A stretch of DNA of 64,000 bases from assembly GCF_002556545.1 (NCBI RefSeq), contig NZ_CP022685.1, forward strand, positions 5,682,001 through 5,746,000. Reading direction: 5' to 3'. The notes beneath the pieces are model-generated. The model was not told the origin of the DNA and ran no database searches. It worked only from the letters and a program-made list of their open reading frames with translations. Each line of letters starts with the position of its first letter. Positions within the stretch are counted from its first letter, which is position 1. The DNA is from Streptomyces formicae (GTDB lineage: Bacteria; Actinomycetota; Actinomycetes; Streptomycetales; Streptomycetaceae). Of the stretch, positions 1-8,130 are shown one piece after another. The translations under genes and the position numbers were made by a program.

Positions 1-74
1 TCGACAAGGGGATGTTCGGGGCGGTGGGTCTGCTGACCGTGGCGAACATCTTCATCGCGGTGCTCTGGACCTGA
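1..74 (+). CDS. C-terminal tail of a membrane protein (partial)
   Basis: Only the last 23 codons are inside the window, read in the frame that ends with TGA at 72-74. They encode a hydrophobic stretch (LLTVANIFIAVLW) that looks like a final membrane helix, ending directly in a short polar tail. Nothing else of the protein is visible, so the family cannot be named. A strong hairpin 8 bases downstream suits the end of a transcription unit. Frame and stop are read directly. The membrane assignment is inferred from composition. Confidence 0.55.
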   Translation, partial: DKGMFGAVGLLTVANIFIAVLWT

Positions 75-82
75 GTTTTCCG

Positions 83-142
83 CCCTCTACGCGCGCGTGG
101 CCCGCATCCCCTGGAGGATGCGGGCCACGCGCGCGTAGAGGG
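83..142 (+). terminator. 27-bp perfect hairpin, probable terminator
   Basis: Bases 83-109 and 116-142 are perfect reverse complements (27 bp) around a 6-base loop. The hairpin starts 8 bases after the stop of the upstream gene. The 3' part of the stem (CGCGTAGAGGGTGCTT) is directly repeated once, just after the hairpin. Long GC-rich stems without a U-tract are usual for Streptomyces terminators. Confidence 0.8.
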
Positions 143-292
143 TGCTTCGCGTAGAGGGTGCTTTTCGGTCGGCCGGGGTTGCACCTTCCGTAGCGGCATG
201 TGGTGCGGTGGACCTGCGCCCCGATCACTGCTTGCCCGATTACTACTTGCCTGATCCCTACGTCCCGATCCCTTGAGGAAAGGCCCCGGCTC

Positions 293-1213
293 ATGCGTTC
301 GTCTTTCACGCCGCCCCGCCAGGTCAAGATCGGGGACGCGGCGGCCTTCGTCGGCAGCACGCCACGAGCGATTCGCCACTACCACGAGATCGGTCTGCTC
401 CCCGAGCCCGAGCGGGGCGGCGACGGCCGTCGCCGCTACGGGTACGAGGACATGATCCGCCTGCTGTGGATCCGCAAGACCGCCGACGCCGGGATCGCCC
501 TGGACGACATCCGCGACGCCTTCACCACCGACACCGCCTCTGCCGGGGCGGACGGCGGGGACGGCGGAGACGGCATCGCGGGCGTCCTGGAGCGGCTGGA
601 GGAAACCCTCGCCGAGCAGGAGGCGGAAGTGCGGCGGCAACGGGCCGCCGTGCGGCGGATGCGCACCGAGGGCAGCCGGACGGGCCTGCTCTCCGACTTC
701 GTCACCGCACGCCTCAAGGACCTGCCGGAGGGCTCCCTGCGCCAGGCGGACCTGGACGGTCTGCTGGTCACCGAGCGGATCTTCGGTCCGCTCGGCGCGG
801 CCGTCCAGGCCACCCGCTTCATCGCCCTGGCCACGCATCCCGCTCTGCGGAAGGAATCCGACCGCATCGAGGACGCCGAGGAGGCGCTCGACGACAGCGT
901 CGCCGTCGACGATCCACGGGTGGCTCAAGTGGCCGTCGAGCGGCACGCCTTCGAGAACGCCCTCTACGCCGTCATCGAGGAGTCCGGCCTGGCCGCGGAC
1001 GACGACGCCCTCTTCGACGCCTGGGACGCCCTGCACCCTGCTACCGCCGCTGACGGCGAGGACGAGGCCGACCTCGGCTCAGGCGGGCGGCAGGCCGACT
1101 CCATGAGCGTCCTCGAAGCCACGGGCAAGATGCCCTACGACTTCTCCCCGGCCCGCCTGCGCTGTATGGAACTGGCCGAAGAACTGTCCGCCCAAGACCC
1201 ACCCGCACCCTGA
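293..1213 (+). CDS. MerR-family transcriptional regulator
   Basis: A 306-residue protein with an N-terminal MerR winged helix-turn-helix at about residues 11-80. Diagnostic pieces are KIGDAAAFVG, the RAIRHYHEIGLLPEP segment and RRRYGYEDMIRLLWI. A predicted coiled coil follows (about 100-135, rich in Glu, Arg and Gln), as in MerR dimers. The last 170 residues form an acidic, mostly helical domain I do not recognise. No cysteine cluster is present, so a metal-sensing role is unlikely; the C-terminal domain more likely takes a small molecule or a partner. An ATG in frame at 200 is possible, but ATG 293 is preferred because GAGGAAAG lies about 12 bases upstream and the MerR homology starts right after it. 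No neighbour suggests a target. Confidence 0.8.
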   Translation: MRSSFTPPRQVKIGDAAAFVGSTPRAIRHYHEIGLLPEPERGGDGRRRYGYEDMIRLLWIRKTADAGIALDDIRDAFTTDTASAGADGGDGGDGIAGVLERLEETLAEQEAEVRRQRAAVRRMRTEGSRTGLLSDFVTARLKDLPEGSLRQADLDGLLVTERIFGPLGAAVQATRFIALATHPALRKESDRIEDAEEALDDSVAVDDPRVAQVAVERHAFENALYAVIEESGLAADDDALFDAWDALHPATAADGEDEADLGSGGRQADSMSVLEATGKMPYDFSPARLRCMELAEELSAQDPPAP

Positions 1214-1251
1214 GACCTCGCCGATCGGCCCCTTCCGTACTCAGGCCGTAC

Positions 1252-2460
1252 TCAGGCGGGACGCACCACGCTGTGGATCGGCATGTAGTAGATCGACTCG
1301 ACGCGGACGTTCGCGCCCGGCTTCGGGGCGTGGATCATCTTGCCGTTGCCGATGTAGATCCCGACGTGGCTGATGTCGTCGTAGAAGAAGACCAGGTCGC
1401 CCGGCTTGGCGTCGGCCGTCTTCACCGTCGTGCCGACCTTCACCTGGTCCCACGTGGTGCGCGGCAGGGAGATCCCGGCGGCCTTCCACGCGTCCTGGGT
1501 GAGCCCGGAGCAGTCGTAGGAGTCGGGGCCCGTCGCGCCCCAGACGTACGGCTTGCCGATCTGGGCCTCGGCGAAGTCGATCACCTTCGCGGCCTTGGTG
1601 GCGTAGCTGCCGTCCGTGCTCCCCGAGCCCGAACCGGTGCCCGAGCCCGATCCGGAGCCGGAACCCGAGCCGGAACCGGAGTCCTGGCCCCCGTCCTTCT
1701 CCTTCTGCTTCTCCTTCTGGGCCGCCTCTTCCGCCTTGCGCTCGCGCTCCGCCTCGGCGGCCTGCTTGCGGGCCAGCTCCTCGGCCTTGCGCTTGGCCTC
1801 CTGCTCCTTCTTTCGCTCGATCGACGCGAGCCTGGCCTTCTCCTCCGCGGTCAGCTCCGACAGGAGCTTGCGGGCCTCGCCCAGCTTCTTCTGGACGGTC
1901 CGCTTGCTCGTCCTGAGGTCGTCCCGCGAGTCGGTCAGCGTCTTGAGGCTCTTCGCCGCCTTCGTGCGCTGCTTCGTCGCCGAGACCTGCTCGGTCTGGT
2001 AGTCGTCGACCGCCTTCTTCTGGCGCTCGGTGAGCCGGTCCGACAGGTGGTTCTGGTCGAAGTAGCCCTGCGGATCGTTGGCGAGCATCATCGTCGCCGT
2101 CTCGGAGACGGCGCCGGTGCGGTACTGCGCGGCGGCGAAGGAGCCGAGCTCCTGGCGGGCCTCGTTCAGCTTCTCGGTGCGCTTGGCCACGTCGTCCAGG
2201 AGATGGTCGACCTTCTTGCGCTGCTTGCCGGTCTTCTCCTTGGCCGAGTTGTACTTCTGGGTGGCCACGCCCGCCTGGTGGTAGAGGTCGTCGACCTTCT
2301 TCTGCACTTCTTCGAGGCTGGGCTTCGTCGGCGCTGAGGGGGCCGCCTGCGCGCTCTGCGACAGGAGTGCCACCGAGGTGAGGGCGGCCGTGGTGATGCC
2401 GATGGCGGGGGCCGTGCGTTTACCGGCTGCCCGGGTCCGCGGCTTGCGGTGCGACGCCAA
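1252..2460 (-). CDS. Secreted NlpC/P60 peptidoglycan endopeptidase
   Basis: A 402-residue exported cell-wall hydrolase expected to cut peptide stems of peptidoglycan. In order: a basic N-terminus and signal peptide ending near SAQAAPSAP; a long Lys/Glu/Ala-rich coiled coil (about residues 45-250); a Gly-Ser linker; and a C-terminal NlpC/P60 domain. The catalytic Cys lies in YDCSGL and the His in HVGIYIGNG. The start is TTG at 2460, because GGAAGGAG lies seven bases upstream; the longer in-frame reading would translate the riboswitch. The architecture matches RipA/SwlA-like hydrolases, where the coiled coil restrains the catalytic domain or binds divisome partners. A c-di-AMP riboswitch occupies the leader, so expression should follow c-di-AMP and osmotic or cell-cycle state. 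It is divergent from pcrA. Confidence 0.92.
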   Translation of the reverse strand: MASHRKPRTRAAGKRTAPAIGITTAALTSVALLSQSAQAAPSAPTKPSLEEVQKKVDDLYHQAGVATQKYNSAKEKTGKQRKKVDHLLDDVAKRTEKLNEARQELGSFAAAQYRTGAVSETATMMLANDPQGYFDQNHLSDRLTERQKKAVDDYQTEQVSATKQRTKAAKSLKTLTDSRDDLRTSKRTVQKKLGEARKLLSELTAEEKARLASIERKKEQEAKRKAEELARKQAAEAERERKAEEAAQKEKQKEKDGGQDSGSGSGSGSGSGSGTGSGSGSTDGSYATKAAKVIDFAEAQIGKPYVWGATGPDSYDCSGLTQDAWKAAGISLPRTTWDQVKVGTTVKTADAKPGDLVFFYDDISHVGIYIGNGKMIHAPKPGANVRVESIYYMPIHSVVRPA

Positions 2461-2479
2461 GAGAGGCGACTCCTTCCGT

Positions 2480-2632
2480 AGACCGCCTACCGGGTTAGCT
2501 GTCGGGTTCGGGCGGACGATCCGGAAGGTTGCCCTACGGTCCCGTACGTCGTGCTTCGTACGGGGCCGATTCACCCCAAGGTCTTGGTGGGTCCCCGGCT
2601 CCGACCATGTCGAACTCGGCGGAGGCCACCCG
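2480..2632 (-). promoter_or_regulatory. ydaO/yuaA c-di-AMP riboswitch
   Basis: Read on the minus strand, the leader of the NlpC/P60 gene carries the conserved ydaO blocks in order: GGAGCCGGGGACCCA, GGGGTGAATCG, a variable hairpin (CCCGTACG paired with CGTACGGG), then CCCGAACCCGACAGCTAACC and GGTAGGCGG. The closing stem pairs CCGCC near 2620 with GGCGG near 2486, and the ribosome binding site follows within 15 bases. In Streptomyces this class precedes cell-wall hydrolase genes, where c-di-AMP binding lowers expression. No separate long terminator stem is obvious, so control may be by sequestering the ribosome site or by early termination. The outer boundary is approximate. Confidence 0.93.
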
Positions 2633-2842
2633 TTCCCGGCGGGGTTCGCCGGTGGGGGGACGAGCAGCCCGCGCAGCACGCTAGCCAACTCGTGTGGCCC
2701 GTGTGAAGGTTGATGTTCGATATGCCCGATACATTTTCGTGACTTTTCGAAGCGCCCGATGGGGGCATGCCGCGCGAAAGCGGAGCGTGACCGCCCGGGG
2801 GCGGGACGTCATCGGGCGGAGGTGGCCGGAACCCGGGGCGGG

Positions 2843-2865
2843 TTGTCAGTGGGGCCGCCTAGACT
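2843..2865 (+). promoter_or_regulatory. PafBC/RecA-NDp-type promoter of pcrA
   Basis: TTGTCAGTGGG at 2843-2853, a 6-base spacer and TAGACT at 2860-2865 match the mycobacterial RecA-independent DNA-damage promoter bound by PafBC (TTGTCRGTGGC-N6-TANNNT). One position (G for C at base 11) differs. The predicted start site (about 2872) is only a few bases before the pcrA ATG at 2875, so the transcript would be nearly leaderless even though GGGAGG precedes the ATG. Confidence 0.75.
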
Positions 2866-2874
2866 CGGGAGGCG

Positions 2875-5439
2875 ATGAGCAGCCTCTTTGATGACAGCTT
2901 CCTGGCGGACCTGCAGCCCTCACGGGCCGCGGACGAAGAGCCCCCGCCGCCACCCGAGGACACCGCTCCGGAGCCCGTTCCGGACGATCTGTTCGACGGG
3001 AAGTTCGACGCGCCCATGACCCGGGACACGCACTACCGCGGTGGTGCCCCGCGCCCGGTCATCGACCCGGCGACGCTTCTCGACGGTCTCAACGAGAACC
3101 AGCGCGCGGCCGTCGTGCACGCGGGCTCCCCGCTGCTCATCGTCGCCGGTGCCGGTTCCGGCAAGACCCGCGTGCTGACCCACCGCATCGCGTACCTCCT
3201 CGCCGAGCGCGGCGCCCACCCCGGCCAGATCCTCGCGATCACCTTCACGAACAAGGCCGCGGGCGAGATGAAGGAGCGCGTCGAGCAGCTCGTCGGCCCC
3301 CGGGCGAACGCGATGTGGGTGTCGACGTTCCACAGCGCCTGCGTCCGCATCCTGCGCCGCGAGTACAAGAAGCTGGGCTTCACGTCCTCCTTCTCGATCT
3401 ACGACGCCGCGGACTCCAAGCGTCTGATGGCCCTGGTCTGCCGCGATCTGGACCTCGACCCGAAGAAGTTCCCGCCGAAGTCCTTCAGCGCCAAGATCTC
3501 CAACCTGAAGAACGAGCTGATCGACGAGGAGGACTTCGCGGGCCAGGCCGCCGACGGCTTCGAGAAGACCCTCGCCCAGGCCTACGCGATGTACCAGTCC
3601 CGCCTCCGCGAGGCGAACGCACTGGACTTCGACGACCTGATCATGACGACGGTCCACCTCCTGCGCGCCTTCCCCGACGTCGCCGAGCACTACAGGCGCC
3701 GCTTCCGGCACGTCATGGTCGACGAGTACCAGGACACCAACCACGCGCAGTACGCCTTGGTGCGCGAGCTGGTCGGCCCCTCCGGAGGCGAGGGCGACGA
3801 CCCCGGCGAGCTCTGTGTGGTGGGTGACGCGGACCAGTCGATCTACGCCTTCCGCGGCGCCACCATCCGCAACATCCTCCAGTTCGAGGAGGACTACACG
3901 GACGCGACGACGATCCTCCTGGAGCAGAACTACCGCTCCACGCAGACGATCCTGACCGCCGCGAACGCGGTCATCGAGCGGAACGAGAGCCGCCGCCCGA
4001 AGAACCTGTGGACCAACCAGGGCGCGGGCGCGCGCATCACGGGATACGTCGCGGACACCGAGCACGACGAGGCGCAGTTCGTCGCCGACGAGATCGACCG
4101 GCTCACCGACGCGGGCGACGCGAAGGCGGGCGACGTCGCGATCTTCTACCGTACGAACGCGCAGTCCCGTGTCTTCGAAGAGATCTTCATCCGCGTCGGC
4201 CTGCCCTACAAGGTCGTCGGCGGCGTGCGCTTCTACGAGCGCAAGGAGGTCAGGGACGTCCTCGCGTACCTGCGCGTGCTCGCCAACCCCGAGGACGCGG
4301 TGCCGCTGCGGCGCATCCTCAACGTCCCCAAGCGAGGCATCGGCGACCGCGCCGAGGCGATGATCGACGCGCTGTCCCAGCGCGAGAAGATCTCCTTCCC
4401 GCAGGCGCTGCGCCGCGTCGACGAGGCGTACGGCATGGCCGCCAGGTCGACCAATGCCGTCAGGCGTTTCAACACGCTGATGGAGGAGCTGCGGACCATC
4501 GTCGAGTCCGGCGCGGGCCCGGCGGTCGTCCTGGAGGCCGTGCTCGAACGGACCGGCTATCTCGCCGAGTTGCAGGCGTCCACCGACCCGCAGGACGAGA
4601 CGCGCATCGAGAACCTCCAGGAACTCGCCGCCGTGGCGCTGGAGTTCGAGCAGGAGAGCGGCCAGGCCGCCGGAGCCACCGAAGCCACCGAAGGCGCGGA
4701 GGGCGACGGCGGGGAGAACGCGGCGGACGCGGAGGGTGCCGGGGAGGCGGCCGGTGCCGCGACCACCGGTTCGCTCTCCGACTTCCTGGAGCGCGTCGCC
4801 CTGGTCGCCGACTCCGACCAGATCCCGGACGAGGAGGACGACGGCTCCGGAGTCATCACCCTGATGACGCTGCACACCGCCAAGGGCCTCGAATTCCCCG
4901 TGGTCTTCCTGACCGGCATGGAAGACGGCGTCTTCCCGCACATGCGCTCGTTGGGGCAGGTCAAGGAGCTGGAGGAGGAGCGGCGCCTGGCGTACGTGGG
5001 CATCACGCGCGCGCGTGAGCGGCTCTATCTGACGCGGTCCTCGATGCGCAGCGCCTGGGGCCAGCCCTCGTACAACCCGCCGTCGCGCTTCCTGGAGGAG
5101 ATCCCGGACACCCACCTGGACTGGAAGCGGACGGGCGCGGTCGGCGCCCCGGCGTCCTCGGGTTCGTCGGGTTCGTCTGGTCCGGCCGGCGGCATCGCCT
5201 CGTCGCTGTCCTCGTCGCGGTCGCGCTCCGGGGGCGCGCAGGGGTTCGCCACGCGCCGTGCGACGGAGAAGCCGGTGGTCGCGCTCGCGGTCGGCGACCG
5301 GGTCACGCACGACCAGTTCGGCCTCGGGACCGTGGTTGGCGTCAAGGGATCGGGTGCGAACGCCGAGGCGACGGTGGACTTCGGCGAGCCCAAGCCGAAG
5401 CGGCTGCTGCTGAGGTACGCGCCGGTGGAGAAGCTCTAG
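2875..5439 (+). CDS. pcrA: ATP-dependent DNA helicase PcrA (UvrD/Rep family)
   Basis: An 854-residue superfamily-1A 3'-5' helicase acting in nucleotide excision repair, replication-fork maintenance and clearing of recombinase or RNA polymerase from DNA. The family motifs appear in order: the Q-motif region (LNENQRAAV), Walker A (AGAGSGKT), Walker B (VDEYQDTNHAQY), GDADQSIYAFRGA, the EQNYRST motif, TLHTAKGLEF, and YVGITRARERL with the arginine finger. A Glu/Ala/Gly-rich insertion (about residues 600-625) lies before motif V. The C-terminus has the PcrA/UvrD tail ending in a Tudor-like fold (GDRVTHDQFGLGTVVGV), which contacts RNA polymerase in relatives. The N-terminal 60 residues are acidic and proline-rich. 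A DNA-damage-type promoter lies directly upstream. Cell-wall hydrolase genes lie on both sides, oriented leftward. Confidence 0.97.
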   Translation: MSSLFDDSFLADLQPSRAADEEPPPPPEDTAPEPVPDDLFDGKFDAPMTRDTHYRGGAPRPVIDPATLLDGLNENQRAAVVHAGSPLLIVAGAGSGKTRVLTHRIAYLLAERGAHPGQILAITFTNKAAGEMKERVEQLVGPRANAMWVSTFHSACVRILRREYKKLGFTSSFSIYDAADSKRLMALVCRDLDLDPKKFPPKSFSAKISNLKNELIDEEDFAGQAADGFEKTLAQAYAMYQSRLREANALDFDDLIMTTVHLLRAFPDVAEHYRRRFRHVMVDEYQDTNHAQYALVRELVGPSGGEGDDPGELCVVGDADQSIYAFRGATIRNILQFEEDYTDATTILLEQNYRSTQTILTAANAVIERNESRRPKNLWTNQGAGARITGYVADTEHDEAQFVADEIDRLTDAGDAKAGDVAIFYRTNAQSRVFEEIFIRVGLPYKVVGGVRFYERKEVRDVLAYLRVLANPEDAVPLRRILNVPKRGIGDRAEAMIDALSQREKISFPQALRRVDEAYGMAARSTNAVRRFNTLMEELRTIVESGAGPAVVLEAVLERTGYLAELQASTDPQDETRIENLQELAAVALEFEQESGQAAGATEATEGAEGDGGENAADAEGAGEAAGAATTGSLSDFLERVALVADSDQIPDEEDDGSGVITLMTLHTAKGLEFPVVFLTGMEDGVFPHMRSLGQVKELEEERRLAYVGITRARERLYLTRSSMRSAWGQPSYNPPSRFLEEIPDTHLDWKRTGAVGAPASSGSSGSSGPAGGIASSLSSSRSRSGGAQGFATRRATEKPVVALAVGDRVTHDQFGLGTVVGVKGSGANAEATVDFGEPKPKRLLLRYAPVEKL

Positions 5440-5460
5440 GCCCGGTGGAGAAGCTCTAGG
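5422..5460 (+). repeat. Tandem duplication of the pcrA 3' end
   Basis: About 19 bases ending in the pcrA stop (CCGGTGGAGAAGCTCTAGG) occur twice back to back, at 5422-5440 and 5442-5460, separated by one C. The second copy is untranslated. It looks like a recent slippage duplication with no effect on the protein. Confidence 0.85.
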
Positions 5461-5514
5461 GACTGTCGTGGTCCCGCGGGGTCGGTGGCCCTGCGGGACG
5501 GCGGCGCTCGCCGC

Positions 5515-7017
5515 CTACGTCGGGTCGAGGCCGTGGCTGCGCAGCCACGGCAGCGGGTCGATCGCGGAGCCGCCGCCGGGACGCACCTCGAAGTGCAGGT
5601 GCGGTCCTGTGGAGTTGCCCGAGTTGCCGGAGAAGGCGATGGGCTCGCCCGCCTTCACCGGGCCGCTGGAGATCTTGTGCGTGGAGAGGTGGCAGTACCA
5701 GGTCTCCGTGCCGTCCTTGGCGGTCACGATCGCCATGTTGCCGTAGGCGCTGTTCCACTTCGTGGAGACGGTGCCGTCGGTCGCGGCGAGCACCTCCGTG
5801 CCGTACGACACGGGGAAGTCGATGCCGGAGTGCGCGGACATCCAGTTGACGCCCGCCTGGCCGTAGTACGCGCTCAGGCCGTGCTGCTTCACCGGCAGCG
5901 CGAACTTGGGGCGCAGCCGCTCCTTGCGCGCGGCCTCCGCGGCCGCCTTCTTCTCGGCCGCCGCCTTCTGGGCCTTGAGGTCGATGCGCTCCTGCGTGCG
6001 GCTCGCGCGGTCCGCGAAGTCGCCCGCGTCGGCGGAGAGGTTCGCCAGCTGGGTGTCCAGCTTGTTGTTGGCGGCGGACGGCTTCACGGACGTGGGGTCC
6101 GGGGCCGACGCCGTCGTGTCTTTGCTCTCGTCCCCGCCGAAGCTGCCCACGGACGCGGCGGCGACACCCGCGACGCCCATCACGCAGGCCGACGGCACGG
6201 CGACGGTGAAGAGCGCGGAGCGCTTGGCGGGGGAGCGGCGGCGGGTCCTCGAGCGGCCCGTGCCGCCCGCTCCGCGTCCGCCGCGGGGGGAACGGCCCTC
6301 GGCCTCGGTGCCCAGGGGCTCCCCGATCGGTTCGAGGTCCTCGTCGTCGGCCTCGTAGGCGGCCGCTTCGGCCTCGTACGCGGCCTCGGTCGCGTAGGGG
6401 GTGTCGGCCTCGTACGCGGTGTAGGGGTCGTACGGGTCGTACGCCTCGGCGGGTTCGTACGACTGCGGTTCGTGCGGTGCGGGGGACTCGTAGGTCCCGC
6501 CCGCCGAGTTCCACGCGGTCGCGTCGTACGCACCCGTGTCGTACGCACCCGTCTCGAAGGTCTGTGTGTCCCACTGGCCGGTGCTCGACGGCTGGTTCCA
6601 GGCGGTGGCGTCCCACTGGCCGCTGGTGTCGGGGCCCGGCTGCGAGGGGATGTCGGCGAGCTGCTGATAGCTGCCCGTCGCCCACATCCCGGTGGTGTCG
6701 TAGCTGCCGGTGTCGTACGTGGCCGCGTGGTGCTGCGCCGCGTACGCGTCGTAGTTGAGCGTCTGCTGGGTGCCGGTGGTGGTCGCCCACTGGCCCGTGT
6801 CGTACGTGCTCTGGCCGCCGCCGTTCATGTCCCCGAAGAGGGGGTCGGCGGCGAAGCTGCCGGTGTCGAAACTCCCGGTGCTGAAGCTTCCGGTGGCGTA
6901 GGCGTCATGCCCCTGGGGAGCGGCATGGTGCTGGTCGTACGTCGCGTAGTGCGCGTGGTCGGCGCCGGGTGCCGAGGGCGGGGGAGTCGAGCTCCCCGAC
7001 GGGTGACGGTCGTTCAC
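5515..7017 (-). CDS. Membrane-anchored M23 (LytM-type) peptidase with long disordered tail
   Basis: A 500-residue protein. The first 240 residues are low-complexity and probably disordered, rich in Tyr, Thr, Gly, Asp and Trp, with repeated units such as YDTGSY, GSFDTG and GQWDT. An Arg/Lys-rich segment and one membrane helix (FTVAVPSACVMGVAGVAAA) follow, then a short coiled coil (about 320-375). The C-terminal M23 domain has HSGIDFP and HLHFEV, giving the zinc ligands and catalytic His. The topology would place the tail in the cytoplasm and the peptidase outside, acting on peptidoglycan cross-links. GTG 7017 is chosen because AAAGAG lies six bases upstream; TTG 7020 is possible. It ends about 75 bases after pcrA, tail to tail. 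Confidence 0.88.
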   Translation of the reverse strand: MNDRHPSGSSTPPPSAPGADHAHYATYDQHHAAPQGHDAYATGSFSTGSFDTGSFAADPLFGDMNGGGQSTYDTGQWATTTGTQQTLNYDAYAAQHHAATYDTGSYDTTGMWATGSYQQLADIPSQPGPDTSGQWDATAWNQPSSTGQWDTQTFETGAYDTGAYDATAWNSAGGTYESPAPHEPQSYEPAEAYDPYDPYTAYEADTPYATEAAYEAEAAAYEADDEDLEPIGEPLGTEAEGRSPRGGRGAGGTGRSRTRRRSPAKRSALFTVAVPSACVMGVAGVAAASVGSFGGDESKDTTASAPDPTSVKPSAANNKLDTQLANLSADAGDFADRASRTQERIDLKAQKAAAEKKAAAEAARKERLRPKFALPVKQHGLSAYYGQAGVNWMSAHSGIDFPVSYGTEVLAATDGTVSTKWNSAYGNMAIVTAKDGTETWYCHLSTHKISSGPVKAGEPIAFSGNSGNSTGPHLHFEVRPGGGSAIDPLPWLRSHGLDPT

Positions 7018-7073
7018 CAACTTCTCTTTCGCCTCGGCAGCAGGGGCAGAGCAGTGCGGCGACTGTACCCGGC

Positions 7074-7101
7074 GGTATACGGGCGCGACAATCTTCGTCA
7101 G
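7074..7101 (-). promoter_or_regulatory. Candidate promoter of the M23 peptidase gene
   Basis: On the minus strand CTGACG (7101-7096), a 16-base spacer and TATACC (7079-7074) resemble a housekeeping sigma promoter and would give a leader of about 50 bases before the GTG at 7017. I checked the leader for ydaO blocks and found none. Confidence 0.4.
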
Positions 7102-7209
7102 GTTTCGTGGTCTCAGGAAACGGGCATTCGGCCGTCTTTCGGTGGTCTGTGGGCACAGCTTTGGCCCTGCGTTCGATGACCGTTCGACGTTTGGGCGGCG
7201 ATTTCGGGG

Positions 7210-8130
7210 TCAGGCGACCGTCAGCCCGCCGGGCGCGCCCTTGGCGTCGGTTCCCGGACGTGCCAGGTCCAGCGCCTGGATGATGCCGTTGGCGACTGCG
7301 GGGTGCACCGGGAGTGCCAGGTGACCGATGCCGGTGACGCGGACGTTCTGCGCGGTCAGGTCGGGGTGGTCGACGCAGGCCGTCTCCAACGGGGCCATCA
7401 GCTGGTCGAGGTCGCTCCAGAAACTCACGAAGTGCGTGCGGCAGCCCGGCGCCGGTTCCTTCAGTTCCTCGATCACCGCTGAGCCCGGGCGCATCTGCCG
7501 GACGATCGGGTGCGCGTCGGCGAGGGGCACGACGCGGGTGCCCGTGTGCGGCGTGCCGAGGGTGACCAGCGTGCGTACGCGGACGTCGCCGCCGAGGCGC
7601 TGCGCGTAGTAGCGGGCGATCAGGCCGCCGAGGCTGTGCCCCACGACGTCGACCCTGGCGTGGCCCGTGCGCTCGCAGAGCTCCTCTATATGGCGGCCCA
7701 GCAACTCGGCCGCGGTGCGGACGTCGCACGTGAGCGGCGAGTAGTTGAGGGACTCCACGCGGCGGCCGCCGTGTTGGGCCAGGGCGCGGCGCAGCAGCAC
7801 GAAGACGGAGCGGTTGTCGATGAAGCCGTGCAGGAGGAGCACCGGGGGCCTGGCGTCCGGAGGGAGGCGGGGGGCGTCCGGGGGCGGCTGGAGCGGGGTC
7901 GCCCTGCGTTCCTGGGCGATGCCCGAGGGATAGAGGAGGAGGTGTCCCGCGAGGATCGTCAGTTCCAGGGCGGTCGCCTTGAGGAGGGCCAGGGAGGTGC
8001 GTTCCGTTCTGGCCTTCGTCTGGGCGCGGGAGCGCGTCAGGAGGGAGAGGGGCGGGAGTTTCGGCAGCAGCCAGCCGAGCTGGCTGATCGTGCTGAGTGG
8101 GCGAAAGGGGTGGACCCCTGTCATCGGCAT
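7210..8130 (-). CDS. Alpha/beta-hydrolase, triacylglycerol lipase-like
   Basis: A 306-residue serine hydrolase of the alpha/beta fold. It has an HG oxyanion motif (VLLLHGF), the nucleophile elbow GHSLGG (catalytic Ser) and candidate Asp (SDLDQL) and His (GIGHLALP) positions in the right order. The family acts on lipid esters or other acyl esters; substrate cannot be read from sequence. An N-terminal hydrophobic region (LTILAGHLLLYPSG, about residues 55-70) suggests membrane association rather than a classical signal peptide. ATG 8130 is supported by GGGAGGT just upstream. It is divergent from icmB, 415 bases away, and does not share an obvious operon. Confidence 0.85.
   Translation of the reverse strand: MPMTGVHPFRPLSTISQLGWLLPKLPPLSLLTRSRAQTKARTERTSLALLKATALELTILAGHLLLYPSGIAQERRATPLQPPPDAPRLPPDARPPVLLLHGFIDNRSVFVLLRRALAQHGGRRVESLNYSPLTCDVRTAAELLGRHIEELCERTGHARVDVVGHSLGGLIARYYAQRLGGDVRVRTLVTLGTPHTGTRVVPLADAHPIVRQMRPGSAVIEELKEPAPGCRTHFVSFWSDLDQLMAPLETACVDHPDLTAQNVRVTGIGHLALPVHPAVANGIIQALDLARPGTDAKGAPGGLTVA

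Noticed and set aside
200..292. Longer N-terminus for the MerR-like regulator
   Set aside because: The extra residues have no family similarity, and the ribosome site fits ATG 293.
2920..5310. 796-codon open frame antisense to pcrA
   Set aside because: Same effect of GC-rich codon structure; pcrA motifs are complete on the other strand.
7018..7209. Possible second c-di-AMP riboswitch before the M23 gene
   Set aside because: None of the ydaO core blocks is present in either strand of this leader.
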